Positions 1 to 8,559 of a stretch of DNA of 64,000 nt are shown here, piece by piece. The notes under the pieces were generated by a model. The model did no database searches. It saw nothing but the letters and a program-made list of their open reading frames with translations, and was not told the DNA's origin. The stretch's first letter is position 1; every line of letters begins with the position of its first letter. Source of the stretch: CAVZCC01 sp963773765. GTDB lineage: Bacteria > Actinomycetota > Acidimicrobiia > Acidimicrobiales > Microtrichaceae. The stretch is from assembly GCA_963773765.1 (NCBI GenBank), contig CAVZCC010000001.1, forward strand, positions 372,001 to 436,000, in the 5' to 3' direction. Made by a program: the position numbers and the translations under genes.

Positions 1-1421
1 GTACCTCCGCCGCCTGGCCGACGCCGACCTCGCACTGGACCGGACGATGATCCCGCTCGGGTCCTGCACCATGAAGCTCAACGCAGTGGCCGAGATGATC
101 CCCGTCACGTGGCCCGAGTTCGCCGACATCCACCCCTTCGCCCCGGCCGGGCAGGCCCGCGGCTACCTGCGGTTGATCGACGAACTGGAAGCAGCGCTGG
201 TCCGCATCACCGGCTACGACGCAGTGTCGTTCCAGCCCAACGCCGGCAGCCAGGGCGAGTTCGCCGGGCTGCTGGCCATCCGGGCCTACCACCGGTCCCG
301 GGGTGACGTGGACCGGGACGTCTGCCTCATCCCCGCCTCCGCCCACGGCACCAACGCCGCCAGCGCGGTCATGGCCGGGATGCGGGTGGTGGTCGTGGCG
401 ACCGACGACGACGGCAACGTGGACCTGGAGGACCTGACGGCCAGGGCCACCGAGCACGGCGACCGACTGGCCGCGGCCATGATCACCTACCCCTCCACCC
501 ATGGCGTGTTCGAGGAGGGAGTCGGTGAGCTGTGCCGCATCGTGCACGACCACGGCGGCCAGGTGTACGTGGACGGCGCCAACCTCAACGCCCTGGTCGG
601 CCTGGCCCGTCCTGGCGCCTTCGGCGCCGATGTCAGCCACCTGAACCTGCACAAGACGTTCTGCATCCCCCACGGTGGAGGTGGGCCCGGGGTGGGCCCG
701 GTGGCGGTGCGGGGACACCTGGCGCCCTTCCTGCCCGGGCACCGCCAGGGGCCCCAGGGCCAACCCGCCGAGGGCGGCGTGGGGGCCGTGGCGTCGGCCC
801 CGTACGGTTCTGCGGGCATCCTGCCCATCCCGTGGATGTACATCACGATGATGGGCGACCGGCTCAGGCGGGCCACCGAGCTGGCCATCCTGTCTGCCAA
901 CTACGTCGCCGCCCGCCTGTCGCCGCACTACCCCGTCCTCTACACGGGGTCGAACGGCCTGGTGGCCCACGAGTGCATCCTCGACCTGCGCCCGTTGGAG
1001 AAGGACACGGGCGTCACCAATGAGGACGTGGCCAAGCGCCTGATCGACTACGGCTTCCACGCGCCCGACCATGTCGTTCCCCGTGGCCGGCACCCTGATG
1101 GTGGAGCCGACCGAGTCCGAGGGCCTGGCCGAGCTCGACCGGTTCTGTGACGCCATGATCGCCATCAGGGGCGAGATCGACCGCGTCGGCGCCGGTGAGT
1201 GGCCCGCCGAGGACAACCCGCTGGTCAACGCCCCCCACACCGCCGCCGTGGTCGGGGCCGACGAATGGGACAGGGCCTACCCCCGCTCCCTCGCCGCCTG
1301 GCCCGCGGGTGCCACCACGGAGTGGAAGTACTGGTCACCGGTGGGCCGCATCGACGGCGGCTACGGCGATCGCCACCTGGTGTGCTCCTGCCCGCCACTG
1401 GAGGACCTGGCCGAGCACTGA
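1..1421 (+). CDS. gcvP: Glycine dehydrogenase (decarboxylating), C-terminal part, frameshifted
   Basis: P-protein of the glycine cleavage system. It is a PLP enzyme that decarboxylates glycine and passes the aminomethyl group to lipoyl GcvH. The 5' end lies outside the window. Family landmarks visible are IPLGSCTMKLN, the NAGSQGEF stretch and the PLP lysine in NLHKTFCIPHGGGGPG. The frame shifts at about 1067, where the family-typical GFHAPTMSFPVAGT is interrupted by one extra G after GCGCCC. Translation resumes at 1071 and ends at TGA 1419-1421. The gene converges on gcvT, while gcvH lies 4 kb away on the other strand. The shift is probably a sequencing error because both sides are well conserved. 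Confidence 0.93.
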
Positions 1422-1460
1422 GGCGCCGGTCCCCGCCGCCCCACCCTCCCCTGCCCGCCG

Positions 1461-1508
1461 TTCTGTGCTGCGAGCCGCGACCTATGGGTCGCGGCTCGCA
1501 GCACAGAA
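1461..1508. terminator. Perfect 22-bp inverted repeat between convergent gcvP and gcvT
   Basis: Arms 1461-1482 and 1487-1508 are exact reverse complements around a TATG loop. The hairpin sits in the 103-bp gap between two convergent stop codons. It has no clear T-run on either side, so it is best read as a bidirectional hairpin terminator or a decay barrier. Confidence 0.75.
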
Positions 1509-1524
1509 CGAGGGCCGGAGGTGG

Positions 1525-2601
1525 TCAGCGGTGCTTGGGCAGGAACGGCAGCTCGACGCAGCGGGCCGGCATGGGCACGCCCCGGACGTCGATGGCGAGG
1601 TCGTCTCCGACCTGCACCGACGGGTCCACGAACGCCAGCGCGATGCCGCACTCCAGGGTGGGTGAGAAGTTCCCGGAGCTGACCGTGCCCACCACCGTGC
1701 CGTCCCGCAGGACGTCCTGGTCGGCCCGGGGCGGACGGCGACCCTCCGACCGCAGCCCGCGGAGCACAGGGGCGACCCCGGCGTCGCGCTGGCGGGCAAG
1801 GGCCTCGCGGCCCCGGAAGTCGCCCTTGTCCCAGCTGACGACCCAGCCCAGCCCCGCGTTGAGCGGGGTGATGCCGGGGCCGAGTTCGTGGCCGTGCAGG
1901 GGCAGTGCCGCCTCCAGGCGGAGCGTGTCACGGGCCCCGAGGCCGGCGGGGGTGATCCCGGCGCCGGTCACGGCGGTCCAGAACTCCTCGGCCACCGCCA
2001 CGGGCACGGCGCACTCCACACCGTCCTCGCCGGTGTAGCCGGTGCCGGCGACCACGCAGGCGTGACCGGCGAAGGTGAAGTCGGCGACCCGGAACCGGCC
2101 GACGGCAGCCGCCTCGGGAGCCACGGTGGCCAGGCGCTCCCGCGCCGCCGGGCCCTGCACCGCCAGGATGGCGCGGGTGTCGGTGGTGTCGACGGCGCCG
2201 GCACCGAGCGCCGAGACGACGCCATCGGTGTTGGAGGCGTTGGGCATCACGTCGAAGGACACCGACCCGCCCCGCAGCTCCGAGTCCGGCAGCCACCACA
2301 CGATGATGTCGTCCACCACGGAGGCGTCGCCGGGGTCCAGCAGGTGGGTGTACTGCGCCCGGCCCGGTGACACCTTGGTCAGGTCGTTGGTGAGGGCCGC
2401 CTGCAGCCGGTCGAGGGCGTCCGGTCCCTCCACGCGCACCGTGCCGAGGTGGCTGACGTCGAACACCACGGCCCCGGCCCGGCAGGCCCGGTGTTCCTCC
2501 AGGGTGCCGTCGGGATAGGACAGGGGCATGTCCCAACCGCCGAACGGGACCATCTTGGCCCCGAGCGAGCGGTGGACGGCGTCGAGTGAGGAGGTCCTCA
2601 C
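1525..2601 (-). CDS. gcvT: Aminomethyltransferase (glycine cleavage T-protein)
   Basis: T-protein moves the methylene unit from aminomethyl-lipoyl GcvH to tetrahydrofolate and releases ammonia. The 358-aa length is normal for the family. N-terminal motifs LGAKMVPFGGWDMPLSY and the DVSHLG stretch are present, and the C-terminal GCV_T_C half follows from about residue 250. The start is GTG at 2601, 5 bp after the stop of the upstream MerR gene, so the two are likely co-transcribed. Nothing appears broken. Confidence 0.95.
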   Translation of the reverse strand: MRTSSLDAVHRSLGAKMVPFGGWDMPLSYPDGTLEEHRACRAGAVVFDVSHLGTVRVEGPDALDRLQAALTNDLTKVSPGRAQYTHLLDPGDASVVDDIIVWWLPDSELRGGSVSFDVMPNASNTDGVVSALGAGAVDTTDTRAILAVQGPAARERLATVAPEAAAVGRFRVADFTFAGHACVVAGTGYTGEDGVECAVPVAVAEEFWTAVTGAGITPAGLGARDTLRLEAALPLHGHELGPGITPLNAGLGWVVSWDKGDFRGREALARQRDAGVAPVLRGLRSEGRRPPRADQDVLRDGTVVGTVSSGNFSPTLECGIALAFVDPSVQVGDDLAIDVRGVPMPARCVELPFLPKHR

Positions 2602-2606
2602 GCCGT

Positions 2607-3164
2607 TCAGACGGCGCCGGCGGTGGGATGGGTCGACCGGGAGCGGGCCTCCTCGGCCAGGTCCACGGCCGGGAAGAGCTCCACGATCCTGGCGTCGATC
2701 TCGTCCTTGACCCCCGCCAGCGGCAGGACGTTGAGCACGCCCTGGCCCTGCTGGAGCACGTCGATGAGCTCCTCGCCGCTCTTCACCAGCACGGACTTCT
2801 TTCCGCTGATGACGATGTTGGCCGAGGTGATGTCCTCGCCCAGCTGTTCACGGACGTAGGTGAACACCTGGCGCACCGACTCCAGCTTCAGTCCCGAGTC
2901 CAGCAGCGTCTTGATGACCTTCAGCTCCAGCAGGTCCCGGTAGGAGTAGCTGCGCCGGCTCCCGCTGCCCGACGCGTCGGTCAGGGAGGGGCGCACCAGG
3001 TCCGTGCGGGCCCAGTAGTCCAGCTGGCGGTAGGAGATGCCCACGATCTCGGCCGTCCGCCGGCCGGTGTAGCCACGTTCCCCGGTGGGCCGGTCCGCAG
3101 CCGTGGGATCCACGGTCATGTCGCCTGCGGACCCGTTGCCCGCGTTGCTCCCGATGGCAGTCAT
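2607..3164 (-). CDS. MerR-family transcriptional regulator (Rv1830-like)
   Basis: A 185-aa DNA-binding regulator. The MerR helix-turn-helix covers about residues 31-100 (TAEIVGISYRQLDYWARTDL), with RRSYSYRDLLELKVIK as the wing region. The acidic C-terminal part has no metal-binding cysteines, so it is not a metal sensor. The same position, next to a DUF151 gene and glycine cleavage genes, is occupied by Rv1830 in M. tuberculosis. The start ATG 3164 follows a GGAG-like site. The ligand and target are unknown. Confidence 0.88.
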   Translation of the reverse strand: MTAIGSNAGNGSAGDMTVDPTAADRPTGERGYTGRRTAEIVGISYRQLDYWARTDLVRPSLTDASGSGSRRSYSYRDLLELKVIKTLLDSGLKLESVRQVFTYVREQLGEDITSANIVISGKKSVLVKSGEELIDVLQQGQGVLNVLPLAGVKDEIDARIVELFPAVDLAEEARSRSTHPTAGAV

Positions 3165-3210
3165 CTCACGCTCCGACTCAGACCACGCGCGCCCCGCGCG
3201 CGTTCAGCAA

Positions 3211-3228
3211 GTTGCACAGTTGAAAGTA
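3211..3228 (-). promoter_or_regulatory. Candidate promoter/operator of the MerR-gcvT unit
   Basis: On the minus strand a TACTTT box (3223-3228) is followed by a direct repeat CAACT-GTG-CAACT. The 130-bp gap 3165-3294 holds nothing else recognisable. A repeat overlapping the promoter could be a MerR site for autoregulation; this is inference. Confidence 0.3.
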
Positions 3229-3294
3229 CCGCGTTGTCGCACCGATCGTGTGGATCGGTCGCGACCGCACTCCCCGCAGGGCGCGACGACCACC

Positions 3295-3786
3295 TCAGGA
3301 GGCGAAGTCCTCCGGGGAGACGTTGTCGATGAACTGGCGGAACTCCTCCACGACGTCGTCCGGTGACTCCTCGTCGGTGCCGACCTCCTCCACGAAGCCG
3401 GCCTCGTCCAGCACCTGCTCCTCCGCGAAGATCGGACAGCCCGTCCGCACGGCCAGGGCGATGGCGTCCGACGGCCGGCTGGAGACGTCCGTGGAGGTCT
3501 CCCCGCTGACCAGGTGCAGCACCGCGTAGTACGTGGTGTCACGAAGTTCCGTGATGACCACCCGCTCCAGTGACGTGTCCAACTCCCCCAGCACGTTGCA
3601 GAACAGGTCGTGGGTGAGGGGCCGGGGGGTGTCCACACCTTCCAGTGCGAAGGCGATGGCGGTGGCCTCCGGGCCGCCGATGAAGATCGAGAGCTGGCGC
3701 TGGCGGCCCGAGAGCTCGCGCAGGACCACCACCGGGGTGTTGCTGGGCAGCTCGACCCGCACGCCGATCAGCTCGAGTTCGATCAC
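3295..3786 (-). CDS. DUF151 / bifunctional-nuclease-family protein (Rv1829-like)
   Basis: A 163-aa protein of the DUF151 fold. Core motifs are IFIGGPEATAIAFALEGV (residues about 38-55), PLTHDLF and SRPSDAIALAVRTGCPIF. In plants and some bacteria the family is described as having nuclease activity; the actinobacterial role is not settled. The start is GTG 3786 because a TAAGCT -10 box ends 7 nt upstream and similarity to the family begins right there. It lies between the two MerR genes, as in mycobacteria. The C-terminus is acidic. Confidence 0.9.
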   Translation of the reverse strand: MIELELIGVRVELPSNTPVVVLRELSGRQRQLSIFIGGPEATAIAFALEGVDTPRPLTHDLFCNVLGELDTSLERVVITELRDTTYYAVLHLVSGETSTDVSSRPSDAIALAVRTGCPIFAEEQVLDEAGFVEEVGTDEESPDDVVEEFRQFIDNVSPEDFAS

Positions 3787-3793
3787 GGCGGCG

Positions 3794-3799
3794 AGCTTA
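3794..3799 (-). promoter_or_regulatory. -10 box TAAGCT of the DUF151 gene (leaderless)
   Basis: TAAGCT lies 7 nt before GTG 3786, which puts the transcription start at or near the first base of the codon. There is no Shine-Dalgarno sequence. Confidence 0.5.
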
Positions 3800-3835
3800 C
3801 GCCAGCGGACCACCGCCGAGGGGCGGCAGGCACGC

Positions 3836-4951
3836 TCAGGAACCGAGGTCCGGCCCGAGCTCCCGGCGGAGCAGCGCGCCGTGCAACTCGGCACCCATGG
3901 CAGCCAGCTCGTCGGCCAGGTCCGCGGCATGGGTCCGGGCCTGCGGGTTGCGCTGCTTGAGCAACGGCATCGCCAACTGCTCGACGAAGCCGGCCTCACG
4001 CTCGGCGGAGACCAGGTACATGCGCAGGTGCCGGGGCTCCACACCCAGCTCTGCGTAGCGTGCCGCCAGGCGGGCCACGGCCACCGCCTCGGCGCCGTAG
4101 ACGGTCTCGCCCGCCTGGGCCTGGCCCTCCACCAGGCCGAACCGCACCAGGCCGTCCAGCAGTGCCTCGTCGATGCCCGTGGCCTGGCACAACTCGGCGC
4201 CGGTGTGCTCCACGACAGCCTCCTCCGTGCCCTGGCGGGCGGGTCGCTTGCGCTTGCGCGGCGGTCGGGCCGGGCGCTCCGGCGGTGCACCGCGGGCTGC
4301 GTCACGCCGGGGATCCTCCTGCAGCGCCGCGACGACGTCAGCGGGCGTCTCGTGCACGGGGCGGGCCGGTGGGTCATCGGTCGGCGACGGTGCGGCCGTG
4401 GGCTCCGGCGCCCTGTCGGGACCGCTCCCGCCCGCAGTGGCGTCCTCGGTGGCGGGGCCGGGTGGGGAGGCGGCCGGAGGCTCCGGTCGGCGGGACGGTC
4501 CATCGGCACGGGACCGGCCCGGCCCGGCGGAGGCCACGGCGGGATGGGCCGACGAACGGGGCGTGGCCGCGCCGCTCCGGGCCCCGACCATGGCGGGTTC
4601 ACCGCTGTCGCCCGCAGGGTCCTCCTCCGCTGCGCCGTCCTCGGTCGGCGTCCACAGCGTGGGTTGCTCCCCGCCGCCCGGATCGAACCGGTCGACACCC
4701 TCGTCCAGCATCTTGCGGATGACCTTGAGGGGCAGGAAGTGGTCCCGCTGCTGGCGGAGGATCCACTGCAGGCGTTCGATGTCGGCCCGGTAGAACTTGC
4801 GGTAGCCGGATGCGGTTCGGTCGGGCTGGATCAGGCCCTGGCTCTCCAGGAACCGGATCTTGGAGATCGTGACCTCCGGGAACTCCTCCTGGATCAGCGC
4901 CAGGACCTCCCCGATGGAGAGGTGGGCCTCCGTGTCCGGGCCCGAGCTCAC
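3836..4951 (-). CDS. ftsR: MerR-family regulator, FtsR / Rv1828-like
   Basis: A 371-aa regulator. The N-terminal winged helix (residues about 11-85) contains LSIGEVLALIQEEFPEVTISKIRFLE-type sequence and the motif SGYRKFYRADIERL. A second conserved domain spans about 255-365 (HTGAELCQATGIDEALLDGLV onward). Between them is a long Pro/Ala/Glu-rich linker of roughly 150 residues, longer than in the about 250-aa mycobacterial homologue. In Corynebacterium FtsR activates ftsZ. Here the gene overlaps the FHA gene by 4 bp (ATGA) and is probably translationally coupled to it. Confidence 0.87.
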   Translation of the reverse strand: MSSGPDTEAHLSIGEVLALIQEEFPEVTISKIRFLESQGLIQPDRTASGYRKFYRADIERLQWILRQQRDHFLPLKVIRKMLDEGVDRFDPGGGEQPTLWTPTEDGAAEEDPAGDSGEPAMVGARSGAATPRSSAHPAVASAGPGRSRADGPSRRPEPPAASPPGPATEDATAGGSGPDRAPEPTAAPSPTDDPPARPVHETPADVVAALQEDPRRDAARGAPPERPARPPRKRKRPARQGTEEAVVEHTGAELCQATGIDEALLDGLVRFGLVEGQAQAGETVYGAEAVAVARLAARYAELGVEPRHLRMYLVSAEREAGFVEQLAMPLLKQRNPQARTHAADLADELAAMGAELHGALLRRELGPDLGS

Positions 4952-5412
4952 GCGTGTCCCCCGAGCGTGCCGATCACGAACACCAGCCGGAACTTGCCGA
5001 CCTGGATCTGGGCGCCTTCCCGCAACGCGGCCTCCTCGATGCGGTCGCCGTCCAGGTAGGTGCCGTTGAGCGAGCCGACGTCGGAGAGCACGTACTGCCC
5101 GTCCGGGCCCCGGCGCACCTCGGCGTGGCGTCGGGACACCGTGACGTCGTCCAGGAAGATCCCGCTGTCGGGGTGGCGGCCGATCGAGGTGATGTCGTCG
5201 TCCAGGGCGTAGCGGGACCCGGCGGTGGAGCCGCGGGTCACCACCAGTTGGCCGACCTCGCCCGCACCCGGCACGTCCACGCCCAGCTGCGGGTAGTTGC
5301 CGGTGGCCACCTCCTCCTCCATGGGGAGCGGGGCGCCGCAGGCCGTGCAGAAGTTGGCCCCGGGGGCATTGAGCACGCTGCAGCGGGGGCAGACCTGGCC
5401 GTCCGGGGACAT
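4948..5412 (-). CDS. Zinc-ribbon plus FHA-domain protein (GarA/OdhI-like)
   Basis: A 154-aa protein with an N-terminal double-CxxC zinc ribbon (CPRC...CTAC, residues 7-25) and a C-terminal FHA domain (about 65-150). The FHA core is intact: SIGRHPDSGIFLDD, VSRRHAEV, VGSLNGTYLDG. GarA/OdhI proteins bind 2-oxoglutarate dehydrogenase and glutamate enzymes and are switched by kinase phosphorylation of an N-terminal ETTS motif. I see no such motif here. ATG 5412 is chosen because the CxxC ribbon starts just after it. It follows gcvH by 14 bp. Confidence 0.9.
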   Translation of the reverse strand: MSPDGQVCPRCSVLNAPGANFCTACGAPLPMEEEVATGNYPQLGVDVPGAGEVGQLVVTRGSTAGSRYALDDDITSIGRHPDSGIFLDDVTVSRRHAEVRRGPDGQYVLSDVGSLNGTYLDGDRIEEAALREGAQIQVGKFRLVFVIGTLGGHA

Positions 5413-5426
5413 GGGGGCCGAACCGG

Positions 5427-5807
5427 TCACGCCTCGGTGAGCTGCCGGTAGGCGGCGGCGTCGAGCAGGTTCTCGACGGAGGTGAGGTCCACCGGCTCGA
5501 TGACCACGAGCCATCCGGCCCCGTACGGCTCGGAGTTCACCAGCTCTGGGCTGGCCTCCAGCTCCGCGTTGACCTCCACCACCACACCCTGGACCGGGGC
5601 GTAGATCTCCGACACGGACTTGGTGGACTCGATCTCGCCCAGGACCGCACCGGCGGAGAAGTCGGTGCCGACGTCCGGGACCTGCACGTAGACCACGTCA
5701 CCCAGGGCGTCCTGGGCGTAGTCGGTGATCCCGACGCGGAATCGTCCGTCCTCCACGCGCACCCATTCGTGCTCCGGTGAGTAGCTGAGATCGTCCGGCA
5801 CGTTCAT
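5427..5807 (-). CDS. gcvH: Glycine cleavage system H protein
   Basis: A 126-aa lipoyl carrier that shuttles the aminomethyl group between P and T proteins. Family landmarks are YSPEHEWVRVEDG, GITDYAQDALGDVV and the lipoylation lysine in EIESTKSVSEIYAP. ATG 5807 is preceded by a TAGCGT -10 box at 8 nt, so the mRNA is probably leaderless. It is the first gene of a minus-strand run gcvH-FHA-ftsR-DUF151-MerR-gcvT. Confidence 0.95.
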   Translation of the reverse strand: MNVPDDLSYSPEHEWVRVEDGRFRVGITDYAQDALGDVVYVQVPDVGTDFSAGAVLGEIESTKSVSEIYAPVQGVVVEVNAELEASPELVNSEPYGAGWLVVIEPVDLTSVENLLDAAAYRQLTEA

Positions 5808-5815
5808 GGGGACGA

Positions 5816-5821
5816 ACGCTA
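5816..5821 (-). promoter_or_regulatory. -10 box TAGCGT of gcvH (leaderless)
   Basis: TAGCGT sits 8 nt before ATG 5807, with no ribosome-binding site between. Confidence 0.5.
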
Positions 5822-5879
5822 CCCGACCCCGGAACCCGCTGGCGCGGTCCGCCGGCGCGGCAGCTCCGCGGTCCGGGTC

Positions 5880-5970
5880 GGACCGTTTCAGCGCAGCATC
5901 TGGCGGATGCGGTCGCCCGGCCGGCATCCGCGTCGGTGGACCGTTTCAGCGCAGCATCTGGCGGATGCGG
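5880..5970. repeat. 33-bp direct repeat that copies the 3' end of the next gene
   Basis: The same 33 bp occur at 5880-5912 and 5938-5970, spaced by 58 bp. The second copy holds the stop codon and last codons of the sugar-nucleotide gene; the first lies outside it in the gcvH upstream region. It looks like a short segmental duplication. Confidence 0.85.
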
Positions 5971-8432
5971 CGGGCGTACTCCTGGGAGAGCGTCCGGGCC
6001 TCCGACAGCGAGTCTCCCTCCACCCACAGGTGGGTGACCGGCTCCTCGGGGTCCGGCAGGATCAGGGCCCAGCCCCGGTCGTGGTTCACCTTGACGCCGT
6101 CGATCAGGTCCACGTCGCGGCCCTGGGTCTGTTCCACCAGGGAGCGCATGACGGTTCCCTTCTGCTCCCACGGGGTCACGACCTCCTCGTGGAGCAGGAA
6201 GGCGGTGGGGGCAGCGGCGCGCACCTCGGACAGCTGCACGCCCCGGGCGGCGAGCAGGTCCAGCATCTTGAGCAGGCCGCCGGCCGCGTCGAAGGCGGGC
6301 AGGAAGCCGGGCAGGATGACGCCACCCTCCCGGTTGGCGCCGAAGCCCACCCCGGGCTCGGCCGCCTCCTCCATGAGGGCGGCGGCGGAGGTCTTGGTCC
6401 AGTGCACCTGGTAGCCGCGGGAGTGCACGATCTCCGCTGCAGCCCGCGGCGCGGTCACCGGCAGGGCCACGGCGTCGCCGACCAGGCGGTCACACACCAG
6501 GTCCAGGAAGGAGAACAGGAGCTCCTCGTCGGACAGCACCGCGCCCTGGTCGTCGACCAGGGTCAGCTGTTCGCCCGACGGGTCGAGCACGGCGCCCAGG
6601 TCGGCGCCCGAGGCCCGGACGAGGGCGGCCACACCGGCGGCATGGGCCGCCCGGTCGAACTCCATGAGCCCGGCGGTGGAGGCGAACGGGTTGACCGCCA
6701 GCACCTCGGCCCGGAGCTTGGACAGCACGTTGGGCATGGCGAAGCTGGTGGAACCGTAGGAGTAGTCGATCACCACCTTGAAGTGCCGGTCCCCCACCGC
6801 CTTCACGTCGATGGTCTGCTCCAGCGCCACCGCGTACTGCTCCAGTGCCCTCGGCACCAGGTCGATGTCACCGATGTCCGCGGGGCGGACCCGGCGGAAG
6901 TCCTCCCGTCCGAACAGCCGCTCGATCTTGCGCTGCTGCTCCTCCAGGATGTCGGCGCCGTCGTTGTCGAAGAACCGGATGAGCACCGCGTCGGGGTCGT
7001 CCGGGCTGAGCCGCAGCGACACCGCACCGGAGACCTGGGCCGCCCGGCAGTGGAACCGGGTCAGGGGCACGCTGGCCACCTCCAGGTCCATGACGTTCAC
7101 GCCACCCGCGTTCAGGCCGGCGATCATCGCCCGCTTCAGCATGCGGGCCGACCGGCTGGAGTCGCGCGACACCACCACGGTGGCGTCCTTCTTGAGCGAG
7201 GTCGCGAACGCCAGCGCCACCTTGGCCGCCAGCTCCGGGGTGATGTCGACGTTGGCCAGGCCGCTCACGCCACCGCGGCCGAAGAGGCTGCGCGCTCCCC
7301 GCGACTCCCAGATGAGCGAGGAGTTGACGACGGCGCCGCCCTCCACCGTCTTGAACGGGTAGATCTTGACGTCGCTGGAGATCACGGCGTCCTCGCCGAT
7401 GAACACCTCGTCTCCCAGGACCACGCCCTCCTCGCAGCGGACGTTGCGCCGCAGGTCCGAGGCCCGGCCCACCACGGTTCCCCGTAGCTTCACGCTCTCG
7501 CCCAGGTAGGCGTTCTCGTGGACCACGGTGCGTTCCAGCTCCGCGTTGCTGCGGAGCCGGACACCGGTGCCGAGCACGACGTACTCGCCCAGGCGCGCCC
7601 CGGCGTCGACGAAGCAGTTGTCACCGATCACGGCGGGGCCGGTCAGCACGGCCTGGGGGTGGACCTCGGCGCCCTCGCCCACGTACACGCCGTCAGCGAC
7701 CTCGAAGCCGGGGATGCTGACGCTGACCTTGCCGTCCAGGATGTCCTTGTGGGCCCGGACGTAGGCCGGCAGGGTGCCGACGTCCTCCCAGTAGCCCTCC
7801 GCCACGGCGCCGACCAGGGCCTCGCCGTCGTCGAGGAGGCGGGGGAACACGTCGGAGGAGAAGTCGACCGAGGTGTCCGGGGCGATCCAGTCGAAGATGC
7901 GGGGCTCCAACACGTAGATGCCGGAGTTGATGGTGTCCGAGAACACCTGACCCCACGTGGGCTTCTCCAGGAAGCGCTCGATCGTGCCGTCCTCCTGGGT
8001 GATGACGATCCCGTACTCGAGCGGGTTCTCCACCCGGACCAGGCCGATGGTGGCCAGGGCCTTCCGCTCCTGGTGGGTGTTGATGATGGCGCCCAGGTCG
8101 ATGTCGGTCAGGACGTCACCGGAGATCACCACGAAGGTGTCGTCCAACTCGTCCATGGCGTTGCGGACCGACCCGGCGGTGCCGAGCGGCGTCTCCTCCG
8201 AGGCGTACACCATGCGCACGCCGAACTCGGACCCGTCGCCGAAGTAGTTGCGGATGGCGTTGGCCATGAACGCCACCGTCACCACGATGTCCTCGATGCC
8301 GTGGCCCTTCAGCAGGTCCACGATGTGCTCCATCATCGGCCGGTTGACCAGGGGGAGCATGGGCTTGGGGGCATTGGAGGTCAGGGGCCTCAGTCGCGTG
8401 CCCTCACCTCCGGCCATGATGACGGCCTTCAC
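5946..8432 (-). CDS. Sugar-1-P nucleotidyltransferase fused to a phosphomannomutase-like domain
   Basis: An 828-aa multidomain protein. Residues 1-235 are a nucleotidyltransferase (AVIMAGGEGTRLRPLTSNAPKP, GDVLTDID, EKPTWG) of the mannose/glucose-1-phosphate type. Residues about 245-360 are left-handed beta-helix hexapeptide repeats. Residues about 370-828 resemble phosphomannomutase. In that half the usual phosphoserine loop (TASHNP type) is replaced by LRLSPDDPD and the metal loop (DGDADR type) by DPSGEQLTL, so mutase activity is doubtful. ATG 8432 follows a GGGAG site. The likely product is GDP-mannose or another NDP-sugar for envelope glycans. Related fusions are annotated in cyanobacteria and actinobacteria. 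Confidence 0.88.
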   Translation of the reverse strand: MKAVIMAGGEGTRLRPLTSNAPKPMLPLVNRPMMEHIVDLLKGHGIEDIVVTVAFMANAIRNYFGDGSEFGVRMVYASEETPLGTAGSVRNAMDELDDTFVVISGDVLTDIDLGAIINTHQERKALATIGLVRVENPLEYGIVITQEDGTIERFLEKPTWGQVFSDTINSGIYVLEPRIFDWIAPDTSVDFSSDVFPRLLDDGEALVGAVAEGYWEDVGTLPAYVRAHKDILDGKVSVSIPGFEVADGVYVGEGAEVHPQAVLTGPAVIGDNCFVDAGARLGEYVVLGTGVRLRSNAELERTVVHENAYLGESVKLRGTVVGRASDLRRNVRCEEGVVLGDEVFIGEDAVISSDVKIYPFKTVEGGAVVNSSLIWESRGARSLFGRGGVSGLANVDITPELAAKVALAFATSLKKDATVVVSRDSSRSARMLKRAMIAGLNAGGVNVMDLEVASVPLTRFHCRAAQVSGAVSLRLSPDDPDAVLIRFFDNDGADILEEQQRKIERLFGREDFRRVRPADIGDIDLVPRALEQYAVALEQTIDVKAVGDRHFKVVIDYSYGSTSFAMPNVLSKLRAEVLAVNPFASTAGLMEFDRAAHAAGVAALVRASGADLGAVLDPSGEQLTLVDDQGAVLSDEELLFSFLDLVCDRLVGDAVALPVTAPRAAAEIVHSRGYQVHWTKTSAAALMEEAAEPGVGFGANREGGVILPGFLPAFDAAGGLLKMLDLLAARGVQLSEVRAAAPTAFLLHEEVVTPWEQKGTVMRSLVEQTQGRDVDLIDGVKVNHDRGWALILPDPEEPVTHLWVEGDSLSEARTLSQEYARRIRQMLR

Positions 8433-8559
8433 GGCACTCCCTCTCGCTCGCGACCCCTCGCCGGGGGTCGATCGGACCCCATGAACCTACCGCTCCGGCG
8501 GGCGGATCGGTCGCGGCGCAACGATGTGCCGGGCCGGCTCCGGGGCCGTGTGCCCGGGA

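Noticed and set aside
1422..1524. Glycine riboswitch near gcvT/gcvP
   Set aside because: The region lies downstream of both genes and holds only the palindrome; no riboswitch core was seen upstream of gcvH either.
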